A stretch of 64,000 nt of DNA from Riptortus pedestris (Eukaryota > Arthropoda > Insecta > Hemiptera > Alydidae). The DNA is taken from assembly GCA_019009955.1 (NCBI GenBank), contig CM032229.1, positions 194,089,001-194,153,000 of the forward strand, read 5' to 3'. Numbering within the stretch: position 1 is the stretch's first letter; each line of letters begins with the position of its first letter. Under the pieces are notes generated by a model. The model had not been told where the DNA came from. It ran no database searches and worked only from the letters and a program-made list of their open reading frames with translations. Position numbers and translations under genes: made by a program. Positions 25,186 through 34,429 of this stretch are shown here, piece after piece.

Positions 25186-26242
25186 GAACGGACCTCATTT
25201 TTGTCATCTCCTGGGGAGGATCGATGGGCATTTGAAGAAATTTTTTGAAAATCGTGTCATGATTACGACCTCAATTGCTGATTCCCCTTAAGGGAAATCT
25301 GCTTGGGCATAATTTCACACCAAAAATATTCGCTCATATCTCAGACAAATTATATATGAGGTCAAATTAGTAGAAAACAAAACATTTTATTAAAAAGTTC
25401 AGTTTCAGTAGCCCTGAAATAAAAATTTGTTCTTGCATCTTAGAATATTCTTTGCGATGAAGAATATTGTTCGGATTCAAAACGAAAAGAATAGATTTGC
25501 AGCTTATTAAATGTACAAGTTTTTCTGAAGTTTGAGTGTTGAAATCTTTTCTTTAGATAGTGGAGCAATAATATAAGAAATATTATGGAAAAAAAAAATG
25601 TTATTACTTATTCTCTTTAGATCCCCTTCGTTGTTCTTGGAGCGTCATTTTAAGAGAATATTATTGCTCTTTAGAATGGTAAGCTCATATTTTCGATATT
25701 GAAATAATTTCTGGAGTTATGGTTTGTTTTATAGGTTAAAATAGCTCCAATTTCAAAAATAAAAAAAAACTATAATAACTCCAAAACAAGTGAGAATCGG
25801 CTTAGACCATATATAAACTTTATTGTTGTAAATAGTGTCTAAAATGATATCTCAAAGTTTGCACGCTTAATTCTGTTACACACTGTACATATCTTAGGCA
25901 TACGTTGGTGATAATTATTCATTAAAATATCCCTGTGTTTTTAGAATTCTAAATGCCAACAAACAAAAAAGGTTTTCTTTAAAATAATAAAGTTTTGGTT
26001 AGACCCAAAGACATCTTTTTAGCTGCTTTCAAATGTTAATACTTAATTTATGGTATGCCTATGGCTCCAATATACATTTTAATTTATTTTTGGGCATTTA
26101 CTTATAGCAAAATTGAAAATCCATTTAGAAAAAGACTAATATAGGTTTGAATTTTTTAAATTTAATGCATTGTATTTTCTAATTTTAAATTTTTTGTTTC
26201 AGGTCATGGATAGATAGAATAAACCCATTCAAAGGGAAATAA
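17851..26242 (+). CDS. mRpL28: mitochondrial large-subunit ribosomal protein L28 (mL28/bL28m)
   Basis: Six exons (17851-17871, 18077-18246, 19621-19879, 22942-23085, 23770-23951, 26203-26242) splice in frame to 271 residues, close to the roughly 256 of mammals. It is a nuclear-encoded protein of the mitochondrial ribosome large subunit. Diagnostic stretches are PKPVHYVPPQSEWY, RVEDVAIPLRFPAES, RGIWGGEGVIQGF, FYSEI-type SLVYSEILNKHLSLTVT, RTIDLIIDNHGFDHYILK, and PDDPIKATQVYDKYKHY, which follow metazoan MRPL28 in order. The short basic N-terminus (MASRIASARRLYKFNKG) fits a mitochondrial targeting sequence. The start has a good context (AACAACATGG). AATAAA lies at 26263. All splice sites are GT-AG; the exon 5 donor (GTCCTT) is weak. 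Introns carry many repeats, but the reading frame is intact. Confidence 0.93.
18077..18246 (+). CDS. mRpL28: mRpL28 exon 2
   Basis: Acceptor CTTTTCAG, 170 nt. Encodes ARRLYKFNKG through WYRDEKTGE plus two bases of a Val codon. The donor is GTTAGT. Phase 2 joins exactly to the single leading G of exon 3. Confidence 0.9.
18360..19165 (+). mobile_element. non-LTR retrotransposon 3' fragment in mRpL28 intron 2
   Basis: Decayed end of a non-LTR ORF2. Recognisable are an RNase H tail (YWLAGHEDLGLKTADYQAEL, the expected GH...N/K.AD pattern) and then LARLRIGHT. Across a frame change come CKYCNKHLTIKHILTDC (18747-18815), the cysteine/histidine motif typical of Jockey/CR1-group C-termini. It ends in an (AAATA)-rich tail near 19165. 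Several stops and frameshifts; dead. Confidence 0.65.
19621..19879 (+). CDS. mRpL28: mRpL28 exon 3
   Basis: 259 nt after a T-rich tract and TTTGCAG. Encodes the most conserved core, KRVEDVAIPLRFPAES to DHYILK, including the RGIWGGEG motif. Ends in phase 0 at GTAATC. Confidence 0.95.
19968..20352 (+). repeat. family A repeat, 5' half
   Basis: Starts GGTCCATCACGTAGGGGCTG and runs to the guanosine-run landmark at 20310 and a (TA)n tract. Lies in mRpL28 intron 3. Confidence 0.6.
20424..21064 (-). repeat. family A repeat, full-length inverted copy
   Basis: Reads, on the minus strand, from GTCCGTCACGCAGGGGCTGC near 21062 through an internal (TA)n (20550-20591) to the GATTTCCCTTAAGGGAAATC palindrome at 20430-20449. 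With 37646-38273 it shows the complete layout of the family. Confidence 0.72.
21108..21238 (+). repeat. family A repeat, 3' half
   Basis: TTTTGAACGGACCTCATTTT to a decayed palindrome (TTTCCCTCAAGTGAAATC), then TGCTAAAA. Adjoins the inverted copy tail to tail. Confidence 0.6.
21438..22170 (+). mobile_element. Helitron-like element, 5' part, diverged
   Basis: Starts AAAATTGTAACCTCTGTCTG after (TA)n and contains two or three diverged hairpin modules. It lacks the hairpin-CTAG 3' end, breaking off near the cytosine run at 22158. Confidence 0.55.
22370..22720 (-). mobile_element. non-LTR retrotransposon C-terminal fragment
   Basis: On the minus strand a broken frame reads QHLIYDCRLLT-like sequence, then KVKFPIGEDKLFSK and NNMLKIFAEHAF. 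This is the arrangement seen at the C-terminus of RNase H-bearing insect non-LTR elements, and it parallels the remnant at 28.9-30.1 kb. Stops interrupt it. Confidence 0.4.
22942..23085 (+). CDS. mRpL28: mRpL28 exon 4
   Basis: 144 nt, phase 0 at both ends. Acceptor TTGTTTCAG, donor GTAAGC. Encodes SKACDLQSSLAVKLKRKLLL through YDKYKHYLHG. Confidence 0.92.
23415..23690. repeat. two family A 3' halves facing each other
   Basis: 23415-23525 is an inverted 3' half (TTTTAGCAGATTTCCCTTAT at its end). 23586-23690 is a direct one (AAAACGGACCTCACTTTCGT). They are separated by a (TA)n-(TG)n microsatellite at 23526-23580. Confidence 0.55.
23770..23951 (+). CDS. mRpL28: mRpL28 exon 5
   Basis: Acceptor CATTTTAG. 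Encodes YTEEDIDWYGWTIDEALRKW and an acidic tail ending DSTEK plus two bases of Arg. The donor GTCCTT is weak. Reading through instead gives a serine/phenylalanine-rich tail with stop TAG at 23992. Confidence 0.82.
24092..24146. repeat. (CA)n-(TA)n microsatellite
   Basis: CA/CG units passing into about 24 TA units. A Tc1-type MITE begins at the last TA. Confidence 0.93.
24147..24679. mobile_element. Tc1/mariner-type MITE inserted in (TA)n
   Basis: Inverted termini of about 30 bp: left CTCGCGGACAAAAAAAAAGG then CGCACCTAC; right the complement of CCCTCGTGGACAAAAAAAAC then GGCGCACCTAC. TA lies on both sides, fitting TA target duplication, although the surrounding (TA)n makes that uninformative. 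533 bp, no transposase reading frame. Lies in mRpL28 intron 5. Confidence 0.72.
24680..24745. repeat. (TA)n microsatellite
   Basis: More than 30 TA units between the MITE and a family A copy. Confidence 0.95.
24746..25304 (+). repeat. family A repeat, full-length short form
   Basis: AAAAGTCCGTAACGCAGGGG start, internal (TA)n at 25122-25181, then TTTTGAACGGACCTCATTTT and a slightly decayed terminal palindrome ending GGGAAATCTGCTT. Lies in mRpL28 intron 5. Confidence 0.7.
25305..26202 (+). other. mRpL28 intron 5 remainder, no recognised feature
   Basis: AT-rich intron sequence leading to the acceptor at 26202. No repeat family or motif-bearing frame was recognised. Confidence 0.45.
26203..26242 (+). 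CDS. mRpL28: mRpL28 exon 6 (C-terminus)
   Basis: After a T-rich tract and GTTTCAG, 40 nt complete the Arg codon and add SWIDRINPFKGK before TAA. AATAAA follows 20 nt later, supporting this as the terminal exon. Confidence 0.72.
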
Positions 26243-26262
26243 TAGTGTTATTAATTAGTTTT

Positions 26263-26268
26263 AATAAA
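26263..26268 (+). terminator. AATAAA polyadenylation signal of mRpL28
   Basis: Canonical hexamer 20 nt past the TAA of exon 6, followed by T-rich sequence. It is the only well-placed signal after the coding region. Confidence 0.6.
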
Positions 26269-26569
26269 GTAATTCTATATTTATTATTATTTTGTTCTCC
26301 TGGTTTCTCTAACAATGCTCGTAATGAGTCAGTCTAAGAAAGTATCTGGAAAATTAATAAAATAATATTCAATTTGTAAGCTACCTTTGTGTGCGTGTGT
26401 AAACATAAGTCCCGCTGTGAATGGCAAAAACTTTGATTATTAAATCAAACGTTTTATCAAGAGCAATTTTTGAGTAAAACGCTTTCTTATTTATTTAATT
26501 GGTTCCATATGCTAATCAGTAATAAACGTTGTTTGTAAGAGTTCTTTTGGATTGCAAAATTAAACACAC

Positions 26570-27600
26570 ACAAGTTTTTCAGTTTTTATCACTGCAAAAT
26601 TTATTTAACAATGCACAATATACTTGGTTAATTATTCTTAATTACTACTGACAATATGCACTCATAGCTTCAGTGTTCTTCAGATTACACAGTCCAATAA
26701 TTCACTCGCGATCACTGAAGTTCACAAAAACACGGCACTAAACTGCTACTTACAGAGTCACGGCACAACACTGTTCTTCAAATAAAAACACTTTACTGCA
26801 CTGCACTAAGTTGCACTGTAGCACTGATGAAACTCTTTTTTTTTTTAACTGAGACCCAGCTTCTTCATAAGTTGCTGGTATTAAGGTGGTGTGACCCACC
26901 GGGGGTAAGAAATGATAGTTCCCCTTCTACTGAACTATAGTTCCATTTTAAGGGAGATGGTAATTGTGACTGGGTGTAATGTAACTAACAAGGGTGGGTT
27001 GTGATGGATAGGAAGAAAACGAAATAAGAAAGGATAGGGATACAAGGAGAAGAGATAAGAAGAAAAAGAAGAAAGATGGCCGCTACAGCCAGTGAATAAA
27101 CCTAAGAAGCCGTTTGTGTGTTGTTAAAGGGGGTAAGGGGTGCAAACCAAACTAACCTACGCTATACTAAAATAAAACTAAACTAAATAAGCCTAACTAA
27201 CCTAACTTAAACTACAGGGCTATAATAAGGGGATGAAGAAGGGGGGTTAGCCCGGTTTGTGTATTATTGGCCGATCCTGGGGCACTATGAGGATGGGTGT
27301 CAGCAGCGGGTGAGATCGACTAGGGGCTCATCGAGACCAACCTGTCACCATCTCACCGGCTGTTGAGGGGGTATGGAGCGGTAGAGAGGATTATCAGTGT
27401 AGTTGAGGGAGTCGAAAAATTTAACATGGCGGCGGGAAATGGTGTGGGAGATGGGTTCTAGGGAGAGGGTATGATGATGAAACTGGGGTCGGCCGGTCCC
27501 TTATATAGATCGTCGGAAAAACATCAAAGGAGAAGGCCGAGACGTGTCCAGAAAGGTCAGGTCTTGCCTAGAACATCTGTCGGTCCCTTTGATCTACTTG
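26570..27600 (-). mobile_element. LTR remnant (inverted) with internal insertion
   Basis: The minus-strand reading of 26600-26830 (GTGCAGTGCAGTAAAGTGTT, AGTTTAGTGCCGTGT, GCATTGTTAAATAAATT) closely parallels the R-U5 part of the plus-strand LTR at 28180-28430. A TATATAA box lies near 27495 on the minus strand, as expected of the U3. Between them some 600 bp of unrelated sequence appears to be an insertion. Ends are approximate. Confidence 0.45.
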
Positions 27601-27604
27601 AGGC

Positions 27605-27915
27605 TGAATTGTTTTGTTCACGTTTGGGTGAGGCCCTGGATGGTTTAGATTCACAAATCAGCCCGCCAGATGGAGCAGGAGTGGGGGTCGTAAGGGAGGC
27701 CTAAAATTAAAAATAGCGATATGTCGTTTCCTTTTGGTTTTTCGCAAATATGCACAGATAAAAGTTGTTTATTTTGTTATTTAGAGTAACTTTTGTTATA
27801 TTCACTTTTGTCACATAACAAAGTATAAACGAGATATATAAAGTAGCTTTTGTTTTAAACATAATATCCTAATAGCTTGAAATATCATGCAGGACAACGT
27901 CTGCCGGGTCTTCTT
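27605..27915 (+). mobile_element. Helitron-like fragment, second subfamily
   Basis: Shares GAGGCCCTGGATGGTTTAGA and CACAAATCAGCCCGCCAGATGG with 10.7 kb, one hairpin module, and the terminus GACAACGTCTGCCGGGTC. Both ends of the shared block are present, with an internal deletion. Confidence 0.55.
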
Positions 27916-27929
27916 GTATATATATATAT

Positions 27930-28450
27930 TGTTGGAGAAACTACGTATATGAAAAATTAAACAGAGTTAGTCACATATTTAAGAAGTAGGAAGTAGATGA
28001 AAGGAGCCGACCGATGGTCTAGCCCGTCCTCACCAATACCGGTCCGCAATCTAGAAGTGTCTACACCATTCCACTTTGATGTCTACCGCCCGGCTATAAA
28101 AGCGGCTCAGCTCGACCCGACAGTTACTTTGTTCTCAGCTCACTCCAAGTAATCACAGTGCGTTGAGGGCAGCTTTAGTGAACAGTGTGTTCTAGTTGCA
28201 GTGCAGTAAAGTGTTTTATGTGAAGATCTGTGCTGTGCTGTTTTCTATGTAAAGAACAGTGTAGTTCCTTTGTAAAAGTAAAGGGACAGTACAGTGCCGT
28301 TATCATTGAGAAGATCAGTGCAGTGCCGTGTCTTGTGACTTACTGTGATTCGTGTGATCGTGAGTTATTGTACTGTGCAATAAGAAGTGAAGTTATCAGT
28401 GTGTAGTGCATTGTTAAATAAATTGAAACTCTGAATAGACGGGTGGCTTA
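27930..28450 (+). mobile_element. LTR (plus orientation) with TATA box
   Basis: Starts TGTTGGAGAAACTACG. It carries TATAAAAG at 28095 followed about 30 bp later by ACAGTTACTTTG, an initiator-like start. A repetitive R-U5 (AGTGCAGTGCCGTG, TTAAATAAATTG) ends near 28450. Downstream, TTTGGTGCCAATGG near 28509 resembles a primer-binding site but is off a usual distance. No gag or pol frame follows, so a solo or deleted LTR is likely. Confidence 0.5.
28095..28132 (+). promoter_or_regulatory. core promoter of the LTR (TATA plus initiator)
   Basis: TATAAAAGCGGCTC with GACAGTTACTTT about 30 bp downstream is a textbook insect LTR core promoter arrangement. Activity is unknown. Confidence 0.45.
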
Positions 28451-28899
28451 GATCAAAGAGAAAGGCCCAGACTGCCGTAGATGCCAAACAGGTGGCCCGA
28501 GAACATTCTTTGGTGCCAATGGTCCTGGTCCTTCCATCGGTCAGTTCCTTTCATCTACCTCGTACTTTTTAAATACTTGATTAACTCTGTGTATTTTTTC
28601 ATGTATGTAGTTTTTGCATATATATTTTATTTATTTCCTTCTCGAAGTAACCCTATGAGAAGGTTGTTTATTGACTACATGTACTGTACAATACCTGTAC
28701 ACAACATGTAATTGTTAAATTTAATATAAGTATTTAAAAGTTAAAATAATTACAATATTTTTAACGGCTTTTGCAAAATGAAATATATGACAAATAAAAA
28801 AATAATAAAATAAACAAGTAAATTATAAAGAAAATAACACAAAATATTTCTTGTCTATAATAAGTTCTCCAGTTTCCCAGTAATTTATAAACTTCTTCA

Positions 28900-30070
28900 G
28901 CAAATTTATTTAGTGCCTTATTATACACGGAAAATAATTTTTGTTCCTCAACTTATTGCAACTTTAGTCTGGAGGGTTTGTTTTTGTTGAGTGAGAAGTC
29001 TACAGTTGTATAGTAAAGTACAGTTTGTAGGTTTGTTCTGTTGTAAAGTCACAGAAACAGCTTGGCCGGTCGCTCGATCTGAAATGATAGAAAGTCGTTT
29101 GTCATCCCATCGCCTCTTAGTAGTTGTGTTCTATAAAAGATAGTTAATATGACCGGTTTGTTAAAATATTCAATGATGTTTGGTATAAAATATTTGAAGT
29201 GTTCACCTTTTGTGGATAATGTCCATTTCTGTTTCCATTTATGTAGTGTGTTTGTCAGTAACTGTTTTTTCAAGTGCATTTTTGTAATTTTGTTGTAACA
29301 TACTGGAATATTTAAGTCTCTAGAAGCAGATTTGGCTGCATTATCGGCCGGATCGCTCCCCAATATTCCGGAATGTCCTTTAATTCATGAAAAATAAATA
29401 TGTGTATCATTCTGTTGTAGTTGTACAAGTTTTAGTCGTATTTGTTCAGTTAGTGGGTTGTGAATTGTGTATTTTGAAGTGCCATTAATGTAGATTTACT
29501 GTCTGTATAAGTGTTTATATTTCTTACTCTGTTTGTTTGTTCTCTATATTTTGTAAACATTTTAGAATTGCCAGTTTTTCTGTTTGATTGTTCGTACAAA
29601 GTTGTCCTAGTCTATATTTTTGAATGTCTGTTAGTTGTTCTCTTTCAAAAACCACAAAAGCACATCCAACATGTTCTTCTTCTTGACTGCCATCTGTATA
29701 TATATTTATTCCTGCATTATCAATTGGGCCTGACAGTACCTCAGGATATTAGCTGGTTTATCCAATTACTATATTTTACAGGTTTTTCTATATCTTCAAT
29801 ATTATAGTTGGCATTGGCTTGTCGAAGTTTTCAAAAGAGAATATTGTGTTACTAACTGCTTTGCTGAGATTAAATGGAATTATTTGCGCTAATACACACG
29901 CTGCATCCTAAGACACTCTTTTAAAACCCTTTATTATTTTTAGGGCCATCAGCCGGTGTATTCTTTGTAGTTTCTGTAAGTTATATTGCCTCTTTAATCC
30001 AGGATACCAAATGTTAATTCTGTAGGTTAGTGATAGCAGTATGGCTCCAGCGTATTTAGCCCGGGTACAA
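28900..30070 (-). mobile_element. non-LTR retrotransposon remnant with RNase H domain
   Basis: The minus strand carries, in order from 30070 downward: an end-of-RT stretch (YAGAILLSLTYRINIWYPGL, LQRIHRLMALKIIKGFKR); the RNase H start INIYTDGSQEEEHVGCAFVV; TTHPL-like HNPLTEQIRLKLVQLQQNDT; and the RNase H end KGHSGILGSDPADNAAKSAS. The catalytic Asp of TDGS and the GH...AD motif are visible. Many stops and frame changes show it is dead. Clade is probably one of the RNase H-bearing insect groups (I/R1/Jockey-like). Confidence 0.65.
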
Positions 30071-31157
30071 GTCATTACCATAACTTGAAAGTTTTAAAAT
30101 GAGGAAAAATCCTTTCATATAAGAAAGGAAGGGGGGGGGGGGAGAATTACATTCATGGATGTGTATTAGACAGAAATTATATTCATAATCACAAAATCCC
30201 ACCTGTGATTTTATTCCAAAATGTATTCGTCAATACAAATATGCCAATATCTGAAGTAGGCCCTATCTCGGATTTTTGTTTAATGCTAAATAAAGATGAT
30301 GATACAAAATAGGGATTAAAAAAAAAAAAAAAAGACAACATTTTGTTGTTGTAAATAATGTAATACATACTGGAGACATGTACCTAAATTACAACACATC
30401 GGGGGAAAATAAAATTTAGCAATCGATTACATTAGTTTAGCTGTTCTAACCTATACGGGCCAAGCCCACAACCTTTCAACCTTTGTACAATCGTTCAAAT
30501 TATTAATATCTCTAGAAGCATATTACAATAAAAAATGCATCGATTTCAATAGCAAATCTATAATGAACATCAGGTACAATGAGTGGTGTTTGTCAACGTG
30601 AGTGAAGGCACATGCAGACGGAAGAGTTAGTCATCGCCTAATAATTCACAGCACTTATTAATGTTCATTACACAACTCTCAACCATTTATTAATTAATAA
30701 CATCCTTTCAAATTAGAAACGGAAATATTTCGACCCTGTATTTATTTATTATTGTCTGTATTTAGGAAATTGTCTGAGAATAAACTAACATTTTCCACTT
30801 AACTCAAAGGCAATTTGCAAGGTCAATAATTAATATGGGAAAACAAGTCAAAATATCGGAAGTGACAATATTAGCATATTACGAAGGCTTTAGTAAGACC
30901 CATCGCCAGTTATTATTGGATGATCAAGGTGAAAAACTATCATGCGAATAGAAGTGAACAGAGACAACAAATTGTCAAGTTGCTTTCTCCTTCTGTCAAA
31001 TTGGAGATTATCACACTGGGAGGGATAGTTATCGAGAGTAAAGATGCAAAAGGCAGAATGGTTGCAGGAACTATGCCTTACAAACGCCTCTACACCGACC
31101 TCTCACAGCAAATACATAAGTCAATGAAATCATTTCGTAATGATACAGAAAACGAAT
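30071..31157. other. intergenic, no recognised feature
   Basis: AT-rich. An 83-codon plus-strand frame at 30920-31171 (MIKVKNYHANRSEQ...) has no motif I recognise and no supporting context; I do not call it a gene. Confidence 0.4.
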
Positions 31158-31171
31158 ATGTGGTACTTTAA

Positions 31172-31629
31172 TGATCATTAGTTGTATTGTTAGCCGTTGG
31201 TTATAGTAAGCTAGCAGGGGATTGTTGGGTGTCGGCTAATGAATAGTTTCTTAATTCTTCATATAAAGAATTTTATTAAGAGTGCTTACAGTTTCGGGCA
31301 CCAATGGTTCCCTTCTTCAGAGCAGAACAATCAACAAACAAAAGCAGTAAACAAATTTGTGAACAATCGTGGAAAAAACATAATATTTTCAGTTAAATGT
31401 ACAATAGCCGTAAAAATACAAATACGTTATTTTTTATAAGAAGTGACAGGTGACTATGGCCAAAAAAGGGAGGGGTGGATGTAAAGACTATATAACAAAA
31501 ATAAATAAATTGAAAAATTAGATAAGGTACATTCCAATGGTGCCTGAAACTGTAAGCACTCTTAATAAAATTCTGTAGATGAAGAATTAAGAAACTTCAT
31601 TAGCCGACACCCAACAATCCTCTACTAGC
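31172..31629. mobile_element. inverted-repeat element flanked by 14-bp direct repeats
   Basis: ATGTGGTACTTTAA occurs at 31158-31171 and 31630-31643. Inside are inverted arms of about 90 bp (31217-31306 and 31537-31625: ATTGTTGGGTGTCGGCTAAT, TTTATTAAGAGTGCTTACAG, TTTC(G/A)GGCACCA). The left arm contains, on the minus strand, CTGAAGA...GAAA, a hammerhead-like core. Long target duplication plus inverted, hammerhead-bearing ends resembles a deleted Penelope-like element more than a classical MITE. Confidence 0.55.
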
Positions 31630-31715
31630 ATGTGGTACTTTAAGTTACAAAATATTTATGAGTTTCATTGAGGAAAATTATACCGAGAATTGAAAAAAAG
31701 AAATTGTGTGAACTG

Positions 31716-31960
31716 TAAACATTATTTTCATGTTCACACAGTTTTATCAATGACTTTTTCTAGGGCTCATTGTTTTCTTACTTATTCAAATGAAAGCACA
31801 TTTCATGCATCTAATAGTAATCGGGAGATTAGTAGTTCAGAGTGGCAAATACACCAAAATAGAGGTAATATTGTCACTTTAAACTGTAAATGCCATTTGA
31901 TCAATATACACACAGATGCAACCTTCTATCGTTACACACATTCTCGGTCAATTTTTTTAA
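31716..31960 (+). repeat. dispersed repeat copy 1 (pair with 34064)
   Basis: About 245 bp similar to 34064-34285. Shared stretches include TTTTCTAGGGCTCATTRTYT and GGCAAATACACCAAAATRGAG. The two copies can be read in one frame as similar peptides (SNESTFHASN), but stops and indels suggest a repeat and not a gene family. Confidence 0.5.
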
Positions 31961-33399
31961 AAAAAAAACTCATTTCTTTGCACTGCTCGATAAAAATTCT
32001 ATCCGATAGTTAATTATAAAGAGGATAGATATTCATCAAATTGTCGACATTCAAGGGCACTTTTGTTTCAGGACACAACTCACAAATCCTTTTCTCTAGT
32101 CATGACAAACATGTGCCTTCAGTATAGAAAGGAGAGCTGATATGAAAATTACAAATATGGCAACAGCGATGCAATCTTACAGAGCTAATAATCAATTTTA
32201 ATAATACAGGCACTTAGCACTATATTTTAGAAGAATATAACAACTGTGCTATTTATCCCTAAAGAGTATACACACAAGAATTTCGTTTTTCGGAAGTAGA
32301 CAAGAAGTTTGCTTCTTTAATTTGATGACACTTGATATTATAAAGTATGAAGTGTTTATAATTAGCTTAATGACATTATATAATATATAAAAACACTTTG
32401 GCACTAGTATTACTGAAGTATTTCAATACTAGTCATATTCAAAAATAATTATAGAATAGCAACATAGATAGTAGGACCAAACTCTCACGAGTTTTATAAA
32501 ACTAGCTTAATATCAGAGAAGCAAACTTTTTGTTTCGAAATTTAAAATCCAGAAGTTTGGAGTATTGTTAACCCTCTAAACGAATCCTCGTGTAATGTTA
32601 TTTATACCTAAATTTAATTTTAATACAAACTAATTATTTATAACATTAATCTTAATATGGCCTATGTTTGTGTTATTGTATCTCAGGTACAAAAACTGAA
32701 AATACAAAATGCAATGATAAATCTTATCTTGTACTAATAATTTAAAATATTTTAAACTAAGAGAGGCTTTTACAAAACGATTTTCTGTCTACGAAATTGG
32801 TAACCTTACTCATTTGATATTTTCATTCAGAGGAAAACAAATCACTTGATAAGAATTTTTTTTTTATCAATTGGTTCCTGAGGTATTGGCGAAAGAAGTT
32901 TGTGAAAATGTGACATTTTTCATAATATGAATTAATTTACAGATTTCTGTTTATTGTGGCAGCCAGTCGTAAAGCTATAATAATATTAACCCTTCAACAG
33001 CTACTCCTTGGTTAATCCTCGTATTTTATGATGTGAGTTTAACCAAATGAACATTCATACAAATATGTTTTGGAGTAAGGCGGATCTGTTTATGTTAAAG
33101 GAATGAGGAGAGTTAGCCCATCTCCCACCCCCACCTAATCACTCCTCAACAATACTGGCCAATTGTCTTATAGTCATATTTTTAGTAGATTGCTCTTCTT
33201 TTGCTCTAATCAATAAATCTTTGAACCAAACATTAACCATCTAAGCATTTCCTTTATACTATATCCTTCCAATAAAAGAACTTTTAAAAGTGCCTATTTT
33301 TTTTTTCTTTTGCTATTATTTAAAATTAGTCAGGCCTCTCATATTAAAATTACGAATTCCTTTATTTATTTTAAAAATCTGACTAAATAATTAAGTCTA
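31961..33399. other. intergenic, no recognised feature
   Basis: AT-rich sequence with only short, motif-free open frames. No repeat, RNA gene or exon was recognised. Confidence 0.45.
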
Positions 33400-33705
33400 T
33401 TGTTATAGAGGGGCTGAGGTTAGGCATGTGAAAATTAACTGAAGACTAAATACTAAAAAATGAATTATTTCCGTTAATAATGGAGATACGGACAACAATT
33501 ATAGAAAATTAAATTTACAACGAGATTGGTTGCACTACATTTTTCTATCCATCTCATAATAACTGAGATTGTTTGAATTTTTAATCCGCCTCCCCCCTAG
33601 TCCTATTTCAGCCATTAGTATACTTGATCTTTAGATTTACATAAAATGTCTAAATTCAACTTTGGCAAGGGTCGAACAAAAATAGTGAGCGCTTGAGCCG
33701 ATACA
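33400..33705 (+). repeat. diverged family A fragment
   Basis: Recognisable middle portion (GGTTGCACTACATTTTTCTATC, then CCTATTTCAGCCATTAG, then AACAAAAATAGTGAGCGC). Both ends are lost. Confidence 0.45.
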
Positions 33706-34063
33706 TACTACCCATATGGAAACAAATATGAAATCTGCCATTTGGTGCCGACCACCATCTTAGATTTGAAATTTGTCATAGTGTACAGTATTGCACGAGT
33801 CAAGCTCCTTCATTTGAAACCCATATTGAGGGAGTTGTGAAGAAAAACTTCATCAATATGACTTTTTGTATTGGCAGCCATCTTGGATTCACAAAGATAC
33901 TGAATATATTAAATTGCATTGTCATCAGAACTAAAGGTGCGTACCAAATATTAGATCGATCAGTCAACAGGAAAGGGGTAAAATTTCGGCTACTAAATTT
34001 GACCCAAATAAATGAATAGGTGAAGCTAAATAAAAACGTTTAAAAAAACAAAACAAATGTATT

Positions 34064-34285
34064 ATGTATAAACATTATTTTCAAATTCACGCAATTTTAT
34101 CAATGATTTTTTCTAGGGCTCATTATCTTCTTATTTATTCAAATGAAAGTACATTTCACGCATCTAATGCTAATGAGGAGAGGTTATTAGTAGGTGAGGC
34201 TGGCAAATACACCAAAATGGAGGTAGGTATTGTCATTTTAAATTGTAAATGCACAATCAATATACACAGATGTGTAAACTCCCAT
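34064..34285 (+). repeat. dispersed repeat copy 2 (pair with 31716)
   Basis: See 31716-31960. This copy is direct, 2.3 kb downstream, with several small indels. Family unknown. Confidence 0.5.
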
Positions 34286-34429
34286 CACGAATTGCCATAC
34301 AATAATATTTCAGAGCTAGGCTATTCTACAACCGACGATTCACTTTGGCAAGAAATTAACGTCTGTCTACCTTTTGTTTTGCCTGAGCTCTTCATACGTA
34401 AAAAAGTTTATCTCTTAAAAATTTAAACG

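Noticed and set aside
30920..31171. 83-codon frame as a small gene
   Set aside because: No domain, no splice or promoter context; its end coincides with the flanking direct repeat of an inserted element.
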